DNA of 64,000 nucleotides from Apiotrichum sp. Y4204 (lineage: Eukaryota; Basidiomycota; Tremellomycetes; Trichosporonales; Trichosporonaceae), in NCBI GenBank assembly GCA_025531455.1, contig JAMYHL010000019.1, forward strand, positions 248,001-312,000, written 5' to 3'. The translations under genes and the position numbers were made by a program. Under the pieces are notes generated by a model that had not been told where the DNA came from, searched no databases, and saw nothing but the letters and a program-made list of their open reading frames with translations. Below, piece by piece: positions 11,124 to 21,576 of this stretch (position 1 is the stretch's first letter; each line of letters opens with the position of its first letter).

Positions 11124-13880
11124 TTACTCGCACGCACCCCCTTTCTCCCTCTCCTCGATGCGTTTCAGCTGCGCTGCCGCCGCTGCCGCATCGTACGTCT
11201 CGCCCTCGCCGTCATTGAGCTCGAGCTCATCGCTGTCAACGTCCACATAGCTCGCGTCTGACGTAAACGAGAAAGCAGGGGACGAGGGTGTAGAACTGTG
11301 CGACGAAGGGATCGGGGAGAGAGGTACCAGCGGTGCGGCGTCGCCGTCGGCCACCGACTTCCGGATGCTAGTCGCAAACTCGCCGTAGTCGTCCATGGGG
11401 GACAATGTGTCCCACGAGTCGCGGCCAGTGGGTACGCGATATACCTCCATCGGGATACGCGGGTCCAGCCATCGGTCGTCGAATTTGTTGACGTCCTGCA
11501 CCTCAAGCTCGAATGTGCGTGTGGCTGAATTGAGCAGCCGCTTGGTATCGTTGTCCGTGTCAGAATACGATCTGAATACATCGAGAGGATGAAGTGTGAC
11601 GGGCAGCTTGACGCGAATGTACTCGGCCTGAAGTTGGGGCCACAGATCGCCAGAAAACACACGAGCCGCAATGGGGTCTTCGGCAACAAAACTGAATGAC
11701 TTGGTGTTCCATTTCGACAGCACTTGCCCCAGCTTGGCTCCGAGAAGGATGGCAAGATCGGGTCCGGAGTCATCGTTGAAGATCGGCAACGATTTTGACG
11801 CGGGTAGCACCGGAACAATGTTGGCCAGCCACGCGAGGGGCACAAGTGGAGCCGTGTTCTGGCCGCCACCGGGTGCGAGAATGCGAAAGGTAGGAAAGGA
11901 GATCGGTGGTAACAGTTCCTCCCCTCCCATATCCCGGAGTGTCTGCCGAATGTCCGCGTGCATGGGCGCAGACAATGGTTCCGCAGCGGTCGGAGATGTC
12001 GAAGAAGCTAGTTCCTCCAAGTCCCCATTACTAAAAGCCGCAAATTTGGAAGGGATGAAACGCTGGAAGCCGGCCTCTTTCCATGACGAGGAATGGCCTT
12101 CAGTAACGGCGACCGTGAACGGCCGCACTACCCCCTTCAGTTGTTGCGTATCCAGCTGCACCATAGTGTAGGGTCGAGTGTTATGGTGCGGGTCAATAGC
12201 GTTCGCAGCCGCATTGGGGACGCGCTGCTGCCCACTCCTCACGTCCGTAGTGGCATTTTTCGTGGACTTGGCCTTGTGGCGAACCCCGTCCTGTAAGTGG
12301 AGCATCTCCGAATAGAAAAAGGTGTGCACTGCCTCTAGCAACTCGGCGTTGGAGGGCTGCTGGTCAGCTTCGGAGACTGCCAGTATGTGTACACAGGACA
12401 CTCACAGTGTGGGTCTCCCAGTTGAATTTGCCCCGGGATCCTTCTACTACCCGGCGCCGCAAGACCTGCTCCCGGTCGCTAGCATGAGGGCAAGGCAGTT
12501 CAAGGCGACACTGCAATTCGCTAGACTTGCCCCATTGACAGCACCCACAAGGCCTTCTTCTGTTCTCTGCGGATATTTGATCCTCAATGTCACTATCATC
12601 ATCGGCTCTGGACGGCATTCTCGTTCCCACGAGTGTCTGCAACAGAGAATCGTACTCCCAGTCAGTGAGGGCCAAGGGATCGTCCTCAGCATATGGATAG
12701 AGGTCGTGCCAGAGCTTCTGTACCAGCTGTTCACTGGCATCGCGAGTCGCAGGCGGGGAATTGGAGTTAGGTCCGTATCGCGGCCATGAGGCGGCGTTCT
12801 CAATGCCAACTATCTGCTGAGCGGCGTATACCGAATCCGTATTGTCAAGGTGACGCTCTAGCACCCGCCAGTTGAGCTCGAACACATGAGCAAGTGAGAG
12901 AAGCGGAATCTGGCGCTGGGCCCGTTCGTCAGCCAAACATTTGCGCTCCCATTCGGCATTTGACGCAGGCCAAATCCCAGCTGCCAACGCCTCTGCGGCA
13001 AACGCCCTCGCCACCCTGTTCGTACGTGCCGGACGCACTGGCGGACCTTCCCCAAGCCGCCCCGACACGGCGGCAGCGTACGACCGCAGCATGTCCGCGA
13101 CGACCTTGCGACTCTGATAGAATGCGCGTTCCTTTGCCTCGCGCGCCGCTTCCGCTTCGGCATCTTTCTTGTTCACGTCTTGCGCGCGCACAAGCTTCTC
13201 GTCCCACTCCGGCATCATCCGCAGCTCGATCCGCGCCCGATCCGTCACGGAGACGAGACGCAACGCCATAAGCAAGAGGCGTGCATCCCTGCCAGTCGAG
13301 AAGCTCACGACGAGTGTCAGATTCGAAAGGCGCCGTCGCGAGAGCAGCGCCAGGAGCATGGGGTGCACGGCGCCCTGCCTCCCTCTCATGCGCGCCGTGC
13401 GTACAGACGGGTCATCGCTCGGGGATGCAAAGATCGTCAGATTTCGAACGTTCGTACCCAGGTCGGGGCCGCTCCGGCGCAGACTGTGCACACATTGGTA
13501 GTGGCTCAATTGGTCGCCGGTGGGGGAAGCGGGCACGGGCTGGGGCTCAACGTACTCCCACGAATGCGAGCAGCACGTGTGGTGGAAACGGTCAATGCGG
13601 TCATAGAATATCGTCGGAGAAGTATACAGCGCGCGCCGCGCCGTACCCAGCAAACCATGCGAGATGAGGAGCGGCGTCTGTGCGCCGCGAAGCCCGCGGT
13701 GAGTCCGCGCGTCTGCTGTCAGCCTGAGAGGAAGGGGCAAAGTGCCAGCGACTCACCGGCATTCACACCGTCATAGTAGAATGCGAAAATGCGTGACCAC
13801 GCCGATAGGGGTAGGTCAGCAACGGGCGCTGCAGTAGTCGTGTGGTCTTCATGTTCGTCGTGCTGTTCGTGTCCAGGCAT
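11124..13880 (-). CDS. Large F-box-like protein of unknown function
   Basis: Exons 13880-13757, 13712-12406 and 12359-11124 (44- and 46-nt introns) give 888 residues. After an acidic/His start (MPGHEQHDEHEDHTT), ADLPLSAWSRIFAFYYDG and LLISHGLLGTARRALY look like the two halves of an F-box with the usual W/L pattern. A segment like RNLTIFASPSDDP and LSNLTLVVSFSTG recalls the repeated beta-strand/helix units after F-boxes in basidiomycete proteins. The middle is Arg/Ala-rich and the C-terminus ends in Ser/Pro and acidic low complexity. I do not recognise a specific orthologue. It is a neighbour and possible distant relative of the 10426 gene. Confidence 0.7.
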
Positions 13881-14751
13881 GATGTCGCCTGGTGTGCTGG
13901 AGACTGTGTGCGGGTCAGGGGGGAAGAGACGTCACCGTTGGCTTGGTGGCGAAAGATGACTCCAAACGTTTGTCGCGGTGGTCTCGGAGTACGATTGAGG
14001 AGATGATGAGTTCGACGGCGAGATTGTCAAGGACTGGGATTCACTACATGCGCATGTATGCGCGTACATGCGCTTGCGTGAGTGCATGGGTGCATAGGTC
14101 CCTTCGAGCAAGTCAGCTGCGCAGCTGCACAGACAGGAGATTCAGTTCACTGCACTGAAGGCCGAGGGAGAGCCAGGCACAGGCGGACGGCCCCATACCC
14201 GGAGACTTAATCGAGCTTAATCATGCTAAGGACACTTTCACGCCGAGAAAATGAGCCATACTGGGGCTCTGACAGAGAGGTGAACAACAATGGCGTGGAG
14301 CGCAGTGATATATCATCACTAAACTCACTGGATGTGGTGAGTGTCATTAGCCTGTCCCATCCCGCACACATCTCGCCCTACGGCTACCCCTCGCATCGCC
14401 CACTCTCACTGCCTCACACGTAGAGCCACGGCCCGTTCTGGCAAAGTTTCATCCTGGGTATAACGTATCCGACAAGCGGCCTTGAAGGAAAGCCATTAGC
14501 AGCTGGCGCGTTCGGGTGTACGCGCCGCGCATTTCGTTATCAAAAGAAGGGAAGCAAAATCACACAAGACACTGGGGTCGGTCGGGGGGAGGAGAAATAG
14601 CCCTCTAGGGGAGACGGAAGCAAGGGGGAGAGATGCGGACGTGGTATTCGACTATTTGATGACGGGGCGTGAGGTCGTGAACAACAGGAGCGCACGGGTT
14701 TGAGCTTGTGCACTGGCGACAAGGAGCGGGAGTCCGCATGGCGCTGGACGT
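13881..14751. other. Intergenic region upstream of the 13880 gene and downstream of CDC12
   Basis: No convincing gene. Contains short alternating GT/GC motifs (atgcgcatgtatgcgcgtacatgcgc near 14047-14072), an imperfect palindrome that may bind regulators or be incidental. Confidence 0.4.
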
Positions 14752-16506
14752 TTAGCGACGGACAGTGCCCTGGCGGTGGTAGGCCGCCATGTTGTCGATC
14801 TCGCTCTCGAGCGCCTTGATCGACGAGTGCGCAAGCTCGAGGTCCTTGTTGAGACGGTCGCGCTCGGCAATGAGCTAGACATTAGTATACAGAAGCAATC
14901 CGGTGACACCGATCCACTCACGTGCTGCTCCCACTGGCGGAAACGTGCCTCCTCGAGCTTGACCTGCTCGGTGAAGCGCTTGCGGAGAGCCTCCTCCTCC
15001 TCCTTGAACTTGGGGTTGTCGAGCTTCTTGACCTTGGGCTCGCCGAACTTGCGAGTCTCCATCTGCTGCAGGCGGTATGCCTCGTAGTGGGTCTCCTCAG
15101 TGGACGAAATAAGGTCGAGCATGTACGTGCGGATGAGAAGAGAGCGGAGCTTCTTGAAGTCGCAGTGGTCCTCGTTCTCAACCTCCGCAACGCCCCAGAG
15201 GTACTGGCGGCCCTTGATCCGACGGCCGTCCGGGGTGTTGACGTCCTCGATGGAGCCAATGACGGAGAACGGCATAACAGCCTGCATGTGGCGGGCGTTC
15301 TCGGCGGCGGCCTCATCGTCCTCGTCAATGGGGGGAAGGTAGACCTTGATGCCCTGGGCGGCAATGATCTCACGAACACGCTGCTTGAAGGAGATTATCT
15401 CCTCGGGAGTCATGGTGTCGGCCTTGGCAATGACCGGAATGAGGTTGACGCGCGAGCCGAGGCGCTTCATGACCTCAATGTCGATGGGCTTGAGGCTACA
15501 TGTCAGCTGGGCGACAAACTCTTCGACTTACGTGGTGCCCGACGGACGGATAAAGTAGAGGCAGGCGTGCACACGAAGGTCCTGCTTGTCAGCACGGAGC
15601 GGCTGCTGCTCCTGGCGCATGTAGCTCTCGTGCTGGTCGTCAATGAAGTCGACAATGGGGGTCCACGAGTCGCGGTTGTTGACATAGTCGCCGAAACCCG
15701 GGGTGTCGATAACGGTCAGCTTGATGTTGAATCCGCGCTCCTCGAGGTCGGCCTTGAGGATCTCGACCTCGGTGGTCTTGTCGAGCTGCTTGGCAAAGCT
15801 GCACGTCAGTAACAGGCAAGCGATCGCTATAAAGGGAAGCGGCCTGTGCGGGAGAGAGATGGCGGGAGCGGCAGGGACTGATGTGGGTGCAGGTCCAGAC
15901 GACAAGCATGTAGTGAAGACACACAAAAGAGCAAATGTGATGCTGACGCGAAGTGCAGAGCGTGTCGATATTCGTGGCACGTAGGCAGTCTCAAGAGATT
16001 CGCAGACATCGTTGCGCGCGCACGGTGCGCGGCGCTCACGGGCCGTCTTCCTCGCCGCGTTTCTCTCTCCGCCCGCCCAGTCCAGCCCCATCTTCTTCAC
16101 ATCCGCCCGTCGACATGACACGGCGAGCGCCCGCCGACGCCCGTCCGACACTCCAACTCACCGCTGGCGGTAGTTCCTGGACGAGCAGATCTCGGTCGCG
16201 AAAAGAGTGTTAATGAGGGTCGTCTTGCCGAGGCCCGACTCGCCTGTCGCGTCAGCAGCAAATCCAACTTTCGCGCCTCTTGTACGCACCAACCACCATG
16301 ATGGTGAAGTGCGCGCCGCGCTGGTTGACAATCTTGTGCCTCTGCCATGGTCAGTATCTGAGCTGCGAGCGAGGTGCCGAGTGGGGACGGCAATAACGCG
16401 CGACGAGACGAACCTGGTTGGGAAGGCTGCGTGTGAGTGGTCATTCGTGATGCTGCTGCTGCGCTCTGATGGCTACTCACTTTGCGATACCGATCTCGCC
16501 CGACAT
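14752..16506 (-). CDS. CDC12: Septin, Cdc12 type
   Basis: Filament-forming GTPase of the septin ring that organises the bud neck and cytokinesis. Exons 16506-16481, 16426-16414, 16341(or 16342)-16290, 16243-16162, 15798-15532, 15495-14922, 14874-14752 give 378 residues. MSGEIGIANLPNQ leads to the P-loop GESGLGKTT (about residues 31-39); switch motif DTPGFGD and specificity motif AKAD follow. The septin unique element is intact. The tail (NPKFKEEEEALRKRFTEQVK, then RFRQWEQH) matches Cdc12 rather than Cdc3/10/11, and a C-terminal coiled coil ends the protein. Notable are a 13-nt second exon and one 363-nt intron (15799-16161), far longer than the other introns here. The leader has a (CCA/TGG) repeat. 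Confidence 0.93.
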
Positions 16507-17245
16507 GATGGTGAATTATTGATAAATAAGAAGAGGATTGGGGATGAATTAGATGCAGCAAAGGAGGGACGTGGGATTGTGATGGACGAGAACGAGGACG
16601 AGGACGGTGGTGGTGGTGGTGGTGGTGGCCTCGGGTAGAGTGAGGTGAGGATAGGTGGCACAGTAGGTGGGTGGGTCGACGACGCGCTCTCCGCTCTCCT
16701 GGGACACGGGATCCTGGTAGCGCATAGAAGCAGCCAGGACAGCCAGGACAGCCTGGAACAAGCGCTAAAGCGCCACACCAGAGCAATGCAGAAGCACCAG
16801 GCGCACGAGAAGACGTGGCTCCCCGCAGAAAGGGGAAAAAAGGTAGAAAAGGCGGGAGCATTTGAAATCTCACAGCCTACATGGCGCCTACAGCAGCAGA
16901 GCAGGTGCAGTCCCAGAGCCACACACGTCCCAGGGCTCAGGGGAAGCGTCGACGTTTCAGCCTCGTCCCACACCCAAAGGACACCAAAAAGGCCAGTCAA
17001 TGACCCAGCCAGGCCAGCCAGCGCACCAAGTGCCAGCATGCCAGAGCCACACACGACCAGTGTCCACAGCGGTAACAAAAAAGTTGTATGCTGAAAGGTG
17101 TCATGGTACATGCTAAAAAAAACGAAAGGGAGACGACTATAAACATGAATGCGTCCAGTGCCATGGTGTAATGGTGGTGGTCGAGATGGAGGGTATAGAG
17201 CATGGGGGATGCGACGGACGACAACGGAAATATGCTCTTCTTCTT
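16507..17245. other. CDC12 promoter region and HEM3 3' flank
   Basis: Contains a (GGT)n/(ACC)n trinucleotide repeat at about 16606-16628 in the CDC12 leader and two copies of cagccaggaca near 16732-16750. No gene seen. Confidence 0.45.
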
Positions 17246-18596
17246 TTACGCCTGTGCCTGCGCCTGCACCTGCGTCTGCGCCAGCGCATCGTGCGCCGCC
17301 TGCGCCTGGATCGACTCGGCGAGCGTCTGCGCCTCGCGCGCCTTGCGCTCGGCGTTGATCTCGTCGAGGATCTCGCTGGCGCCCAGCGTGCGCAGCTGGC
17401 GGGCGCAGTCCTCACCCCAGCGGACAGCCTCGCGGAAAGACGTGACAACCACTGGGCCAGGAGCGTACAGGACGTGGCTCTTGCCGTCGACGGACGTGAC
17501 GCAGCCCTTGAGGTCGAGGAGCGCGGCGCGGGTGCGCAGCGGAGGGAGCGCGTCAGAATCCGCCGGGAAAAGACCAGTCATTAGACCCGAGAAGTGCAGA
17601 GTCGGCGAGGTGGCGGTGAGAGCGTCAAAGGTGCCAGCAGGGTAATGGGGCTTGGCGTCATCCGTGGAGATCTCCTGGACAGTTGACTCGACACCGACGG
17701 GGACGGAACATCCACCTTCGAGTTCGCGCAGCAGACCGCGCTCGGCACCGACGCGCCACTCGGTCTGCCAGTGTCCCAATGGTGCGAGGGCGGCACGAGC
17801 CTTGGGGTCCCGCGAGCGGATTTCCACGGCGAGGGCTCCCTGTCCGACGGCGTGCATCAGTGCCGGGGCGCCGAGAGGACAGGTGATGCGGTCCGCGACA
17901 CCGAGACGCGTCATGCCTGACACGGCGAGGATGAGCGCCGCAAAGGGCGACTCGGGAGCATCGAGCTTAGCAAGCCGGGTGTTGAGGTTTCCACGCTGCA
18001 GGCGTCAGTCCATGAATCCGTTATTTTGGGCACGGTTCTGTAAGACCAGGGCGCCCGGGGGTGAAATACCCGGACGAGCATTGGCTGAAATTCCGCGAAG
18101 AAGCCATGAGTCAGAAACGAGGCGCACGCACCATGTCGTTAAACTTGAGGTGGGGGTATGCACGGCTCAGCTGAGCAATGCGGCGAACGGAGCCAGTGCC
18201 GATGATGGAGCCAGCGGGGAGGTCGTCGAGCGACTTGTAGTCGAGGCCGCGTTTGACGACAAAGGCGTCTCGCGGGTCGTGACGCTCGAGAAGGGCGGCG
18301 ATCTCGCAGCCGTCGCGGAGCACCGTGGGGACATCCTTGCACGAGTGAACAAGGAGATCCATCCGGCCGTCGAGGAGGGCGCCCTCGAGCTCATCTGTCC
18401 ACAGCGACTTGGCCGGCTGGTTCGAGTTGTACGGTGCCAGGAGGTGCAGCGGGGTCGTTTGGTTGCGGTCGCCGACAGTGGTCATGTCCATCACGGGAAA
18501 GGACACGCCTGGGTTCACCTCGGCGAGCTTGTCGGCGACCTGGTGCGTCTGGATGAGCGCGAGGTTGGACTTGCGCGTGCCGACGGTGAGCGACAT
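17246..18596 (-). CDS. HEM3: Hydroxymethylbilane synthase (porphobilinogen deaminase)
   Basis: Condenses four porphobilinogen molecules to hydroxymethylbilane in cytosolic heme synthesis. Exons 18596-18132 and 17995-17246 give 404 residues. Hallmarks in order: N-terminal [21 protein letters not shown] with substrate-binding Lys/Asp, [11 protein letters not shown], then after the intron [12 protein letters not shown], and the cofactor attachment loop [11 protein letters not shown], whose Cys carries the dipyrromethane. The protein ends with an Ala/Gln-rich extension ([11 protein letters not shown]) absent from well-known relatives. The single intron is 136 nt, longer than typical here. It is divergent from BNA5 and shares an 855-nt upstream region with it. 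Confidence 0.95.
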
Positions 18597-19451
18597 TGCG
18601 TTTTCGGGGTGGGAGGGGGTGGCGTGGAGAGGCAAGGGGGTTGGAAGACGGAAAGGCCAAGGATAACCTTGTGCCGTATCGCTGTGCAATGCAATAAACT
18701 CGGTGTCTGGATGTATATCCGGACGCGTGTGGAGAGCAAGGAGGGGAGTGTAATCTGGAGAGATACGGAAGATCCGGACGTTCCGTGGTGGTGAGCAGAG
18801 GCGTTGAGTGAGAGTGCGTGCGTGTGCTCTGTGGTGGTGGTTCCAACTTTTGGCTGGAAAAAGTCGGAAACGTGACTGAATTGGTGGACGATGCCGATGT
18901 GCCGCGGAGATGCGGACATCGGAGATCACCACCATCAGTCATCAAGAGCATCAAGCCATGCAAGCCATCAGGTCAGCGCCTTCATGCATTCACCACGCGA
19001 CCACTAGTCACGATCACGCCTCCTCCATAATCTGCCATGTGTCTGGCCCTGACAGGCCGAGCGGAGCCTCGGTAGCTCGGTCTCCGCCAGTATCGAGGTC
19101 TCGGGAGGGACCTGGCCAACAGCCAGCATACCGCGCGGCCGCGTGTGTGCATGTGCTCTGGTGGGCAATCTAGCCCACCGTGGGAGACACACAGCTACCC
19201 TCGGCGTCTGACGCTCTGATCCGGTTCGGCATTCTCGGTAGTTCCGCGGCGCCGCGGTGTGTCCGCCGGGGCCGTCTCCGATCTGCCGAGTTGATTGTAT
19301 AAAGTGGTCCGGGGGCGACTCACTTTCCCCGCAGCAACAAGAAGCCACTCAACACTTCCCCCACAACGAGACGAGTCTTATCCCATCTCCATAACTAGAT
19401 TATCTCCTCAACTACAATACTAGACCTGCATATCACATAACTCACGACATA
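18597..19451. promoter_or_regulatory. Divergent promoter region HEM3 / BNA5
   Basis: 855 nt between two head-to-head start codons, with no supported gene. The BNA5 side has a TATA-like box (19298-19303) and a CA-rich leader up to the ATG; the HEM3 side is a G-rich plus strand, hence a CT-rich leader for the minus-strand gene. Co-regulation is possible but not shown. Confidence 0.6.
19298..19303 (+). promoter_or_regulatory. TATA-like box upstream of BNA5
   Basis: TATAAA in a GC-rich surround, about 150 nt before the BNA5 start codon, followed by a C/A-rich leader. Position is compatible with a core promoter; function is inferred. Confidence 0.5.
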
Positions 19452-21314
19452 ATGACCAAGAACATCGCGCCGACCAAGCAGCAGCTCGCGCAGTGGGACA
19501 AAGAGGACCCGCTCAACTGGACCCGTGGCGAGTTCGAGATTCCCAACGCGAAGGCGTGTGGCGGCGAGGAGGGTGAGTGTGGGACGTGGGATGTGAGACG
19601 TGGGACCATGTATGGCACGGTGTGCTCGAGCTCGGTTGTCTCTCAAGCTCAAGAATGTCCCAGCGCACAATCACTGACATACAGACAAGGAGGCGACGTA
19701 CCTCTGCGGCAACTCGCTCGGCCTCCTGAGCAAGGGCGCGCGCCAGCTCGTCCTGGAGGAGCTCGACACCTGGGGCACTAGGTGAGTGCAGCGGTGAGAC
19801 AGGCTGGGCGTGGTTCTTCGCACGTGTGGTTCTTTACGCAGCATGGACCGGAACATGGGAGCGAGGTGAAGGTGACAGGTTATCTCCATGTGACGACCCC
19901 TGTACCCCTAGTCACCGACGGAAATACCGCGGCCCATGCGTGATAACCATATCTCCACCCACACGACGATAACCGAGAGTCACCCATGCCTATCGCCCAC
20001 TCAACCCCCTGTATCAGCCCAAGCTAACGCCCAGCGCGGTCACCGGCCACTTCAAGCACAAGTACCAGCGTCCGTGGAAGTATGTCGACGAGCCGATCCT
20101 CCCGCTTATGGCGCCGATTATCGGTGCCAAGGAGAGCGAGATGTCCCACTCGGGCACGCTCACCGGCAACCTCCACAACCTCTTCACGACCTTCTACCAC
20201 CCGACCGCTAAGCGCTGGAAGATCGTCATCGAGAAGGGCGCATTCCCCTCTGACTGGGTGAGTCTAGTGGGGGTGTTGATGCCTGCTCCTTATGAGCGAG
20301 CAAGGCAGCATCACACTCTCCCTCGTCACTACTCTCAGTCCTCTTTACTAACGTCACAGTACGCCGTCCACTCGCACCCCCGCCTGCACACGGACGTTCT
20401 TTCCCCTGAGCAGATTGAGAACGCCGTGATTGGCCTCGAGCCGCGCAAGGGCGAGGACATCTTCCACACCGAGGACATCCTCAAGGTGCTCGAGGAGAAC
20501 AAGGATGAGGTGAGTGAAATCAAAGCACTACTCCCAGACCACCACTGACCCGCAGATTGCGCTCGTCTGGATGCCCACGATCCAGTACTACACTGGCCAG
20601 CTGTTCGACATTGCCGCGATCGCCAAGAAGACACACGAGATTGGCGCGCTCTTCGGCCTCGACATGGCGCACGGCACCGGAAACGTCCAGCAGGAGCTCG
20701 ACGCGTGGGGCGTCGACTTTGCCGTCTGGTGCACGTACAAGTACCTTGGCTCGGGACCTGGCGGCGTGGGCGGCTTCTACATCCGCGAAGGGCTGGACGG
20801 CAGCGACCGCCGCCTCGCGGGCTGGTGGGGCAACGACCCCAAGTCGCGTTTCGAGATGAAGGCCGACTTTGAGCCGACGCCAGGCGCCAGGGGATACCAG
20901 CACTCGAACACGAACATTCTCGGCTCGATTCCTCTGCTCGGCACGCTGCAGGTGATTGACAAGGCTGGGTTCCCGGCCCTGCGGGAGAAGGCGGAGCGCC
21001 TGAACGCCGCCCTCGACGCGCTCCTCCGCGCATCCCCCTTCTTCCTCGAGTCGCCCCCCGCCGACGCCAACACTGTCGGCTTCCGCATCCTCACCCCAGA
21101 GGCACCGTGGCGCGGCACCCAGATCTCTATCTTCCTCCACGGCCGCGACGGCATTATGCCCCGCGTCTTCCAGCGCATGATCCGCGAGGGCGTCGTTGGC
21201 GACGAGCGCCAGCCTAACGTAATCCGTCTCGCGCCGCTTGCGCTCTACAACACGTTCACCGATGTCGGGTACGCGGTCGACGTGTTCAACAAGGCCCTCG
21301 AGGAGGAGAAGTAG
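19452..21314 (+). CDS. BNA5: Kynureninase
   Basis: PLP enzyme cleaving kynurenine or 3-hydroxykynurenine to (hydroxy)anthranilate and alanine in tryptophan catabolism and de novo NAD synthesis. Exons 19452-19572, 19685-19781, 20035-20257, 20360-20509, 20556-21314 give 449 residues, usual for the family. Motifs: YLCGNSLGL near the N-terminus, GLDMAHGTGNV with the cofactor-pyridine Asp, and WCTYKYLGSGPGG with the Schiff-base Lys. GWWGNDPKSRFEM and RLAPLALYNTFTDV complete the fold. Intron 2 is 253 nt, several-fold longer than the others. Upstream is a TATA box; HEM3 lies on the other side of the shared promoter. Confidence 0.95.
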
Positions 21315-21576
21315 ATTTGTATACTTAGTAGCTTAGGTTTGACCCGACTGGGATAGGCCCCGGTTCGGATCGGGAAATGCACATTCATCGCACTGTAGCT
21401 AGACGAGTGTGCAGTGGTGGGAGGCGAAAGAGAGTACAGGACGAGCACTGGCGAGAGTTGTTAGCAGTTAGTGAAAGTTCTCCAAAGCTGTCAGTCGCCT
21501 GGCTATCCCATGCCATCTGCCATTAGATCCTCTTAGCATATACTAAAGTAATAACATGGCAGGCAGGTCGCCTAAG

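Noticed and set aside
14922..15812. A 296-codon plus-strand open frame over CDC12
   Set aside because: Leu/Val/Glu-rich mirror of the septin coding frame; crosses its intron without splice signals.
15799..16161. A snoRNA in the long CDC12 intron
   Set aside because: No paired C/D boxes or H/ACA hinge that I could recognise by eye; a covariance-model search would settle it.
17652..18794. A 380-codon plus-strand open frame over HEM3
   Set aside because: Antisense shadow of a well-supported HEM3; GC-rich codon bias leaves the opposite strand open. No family signature.
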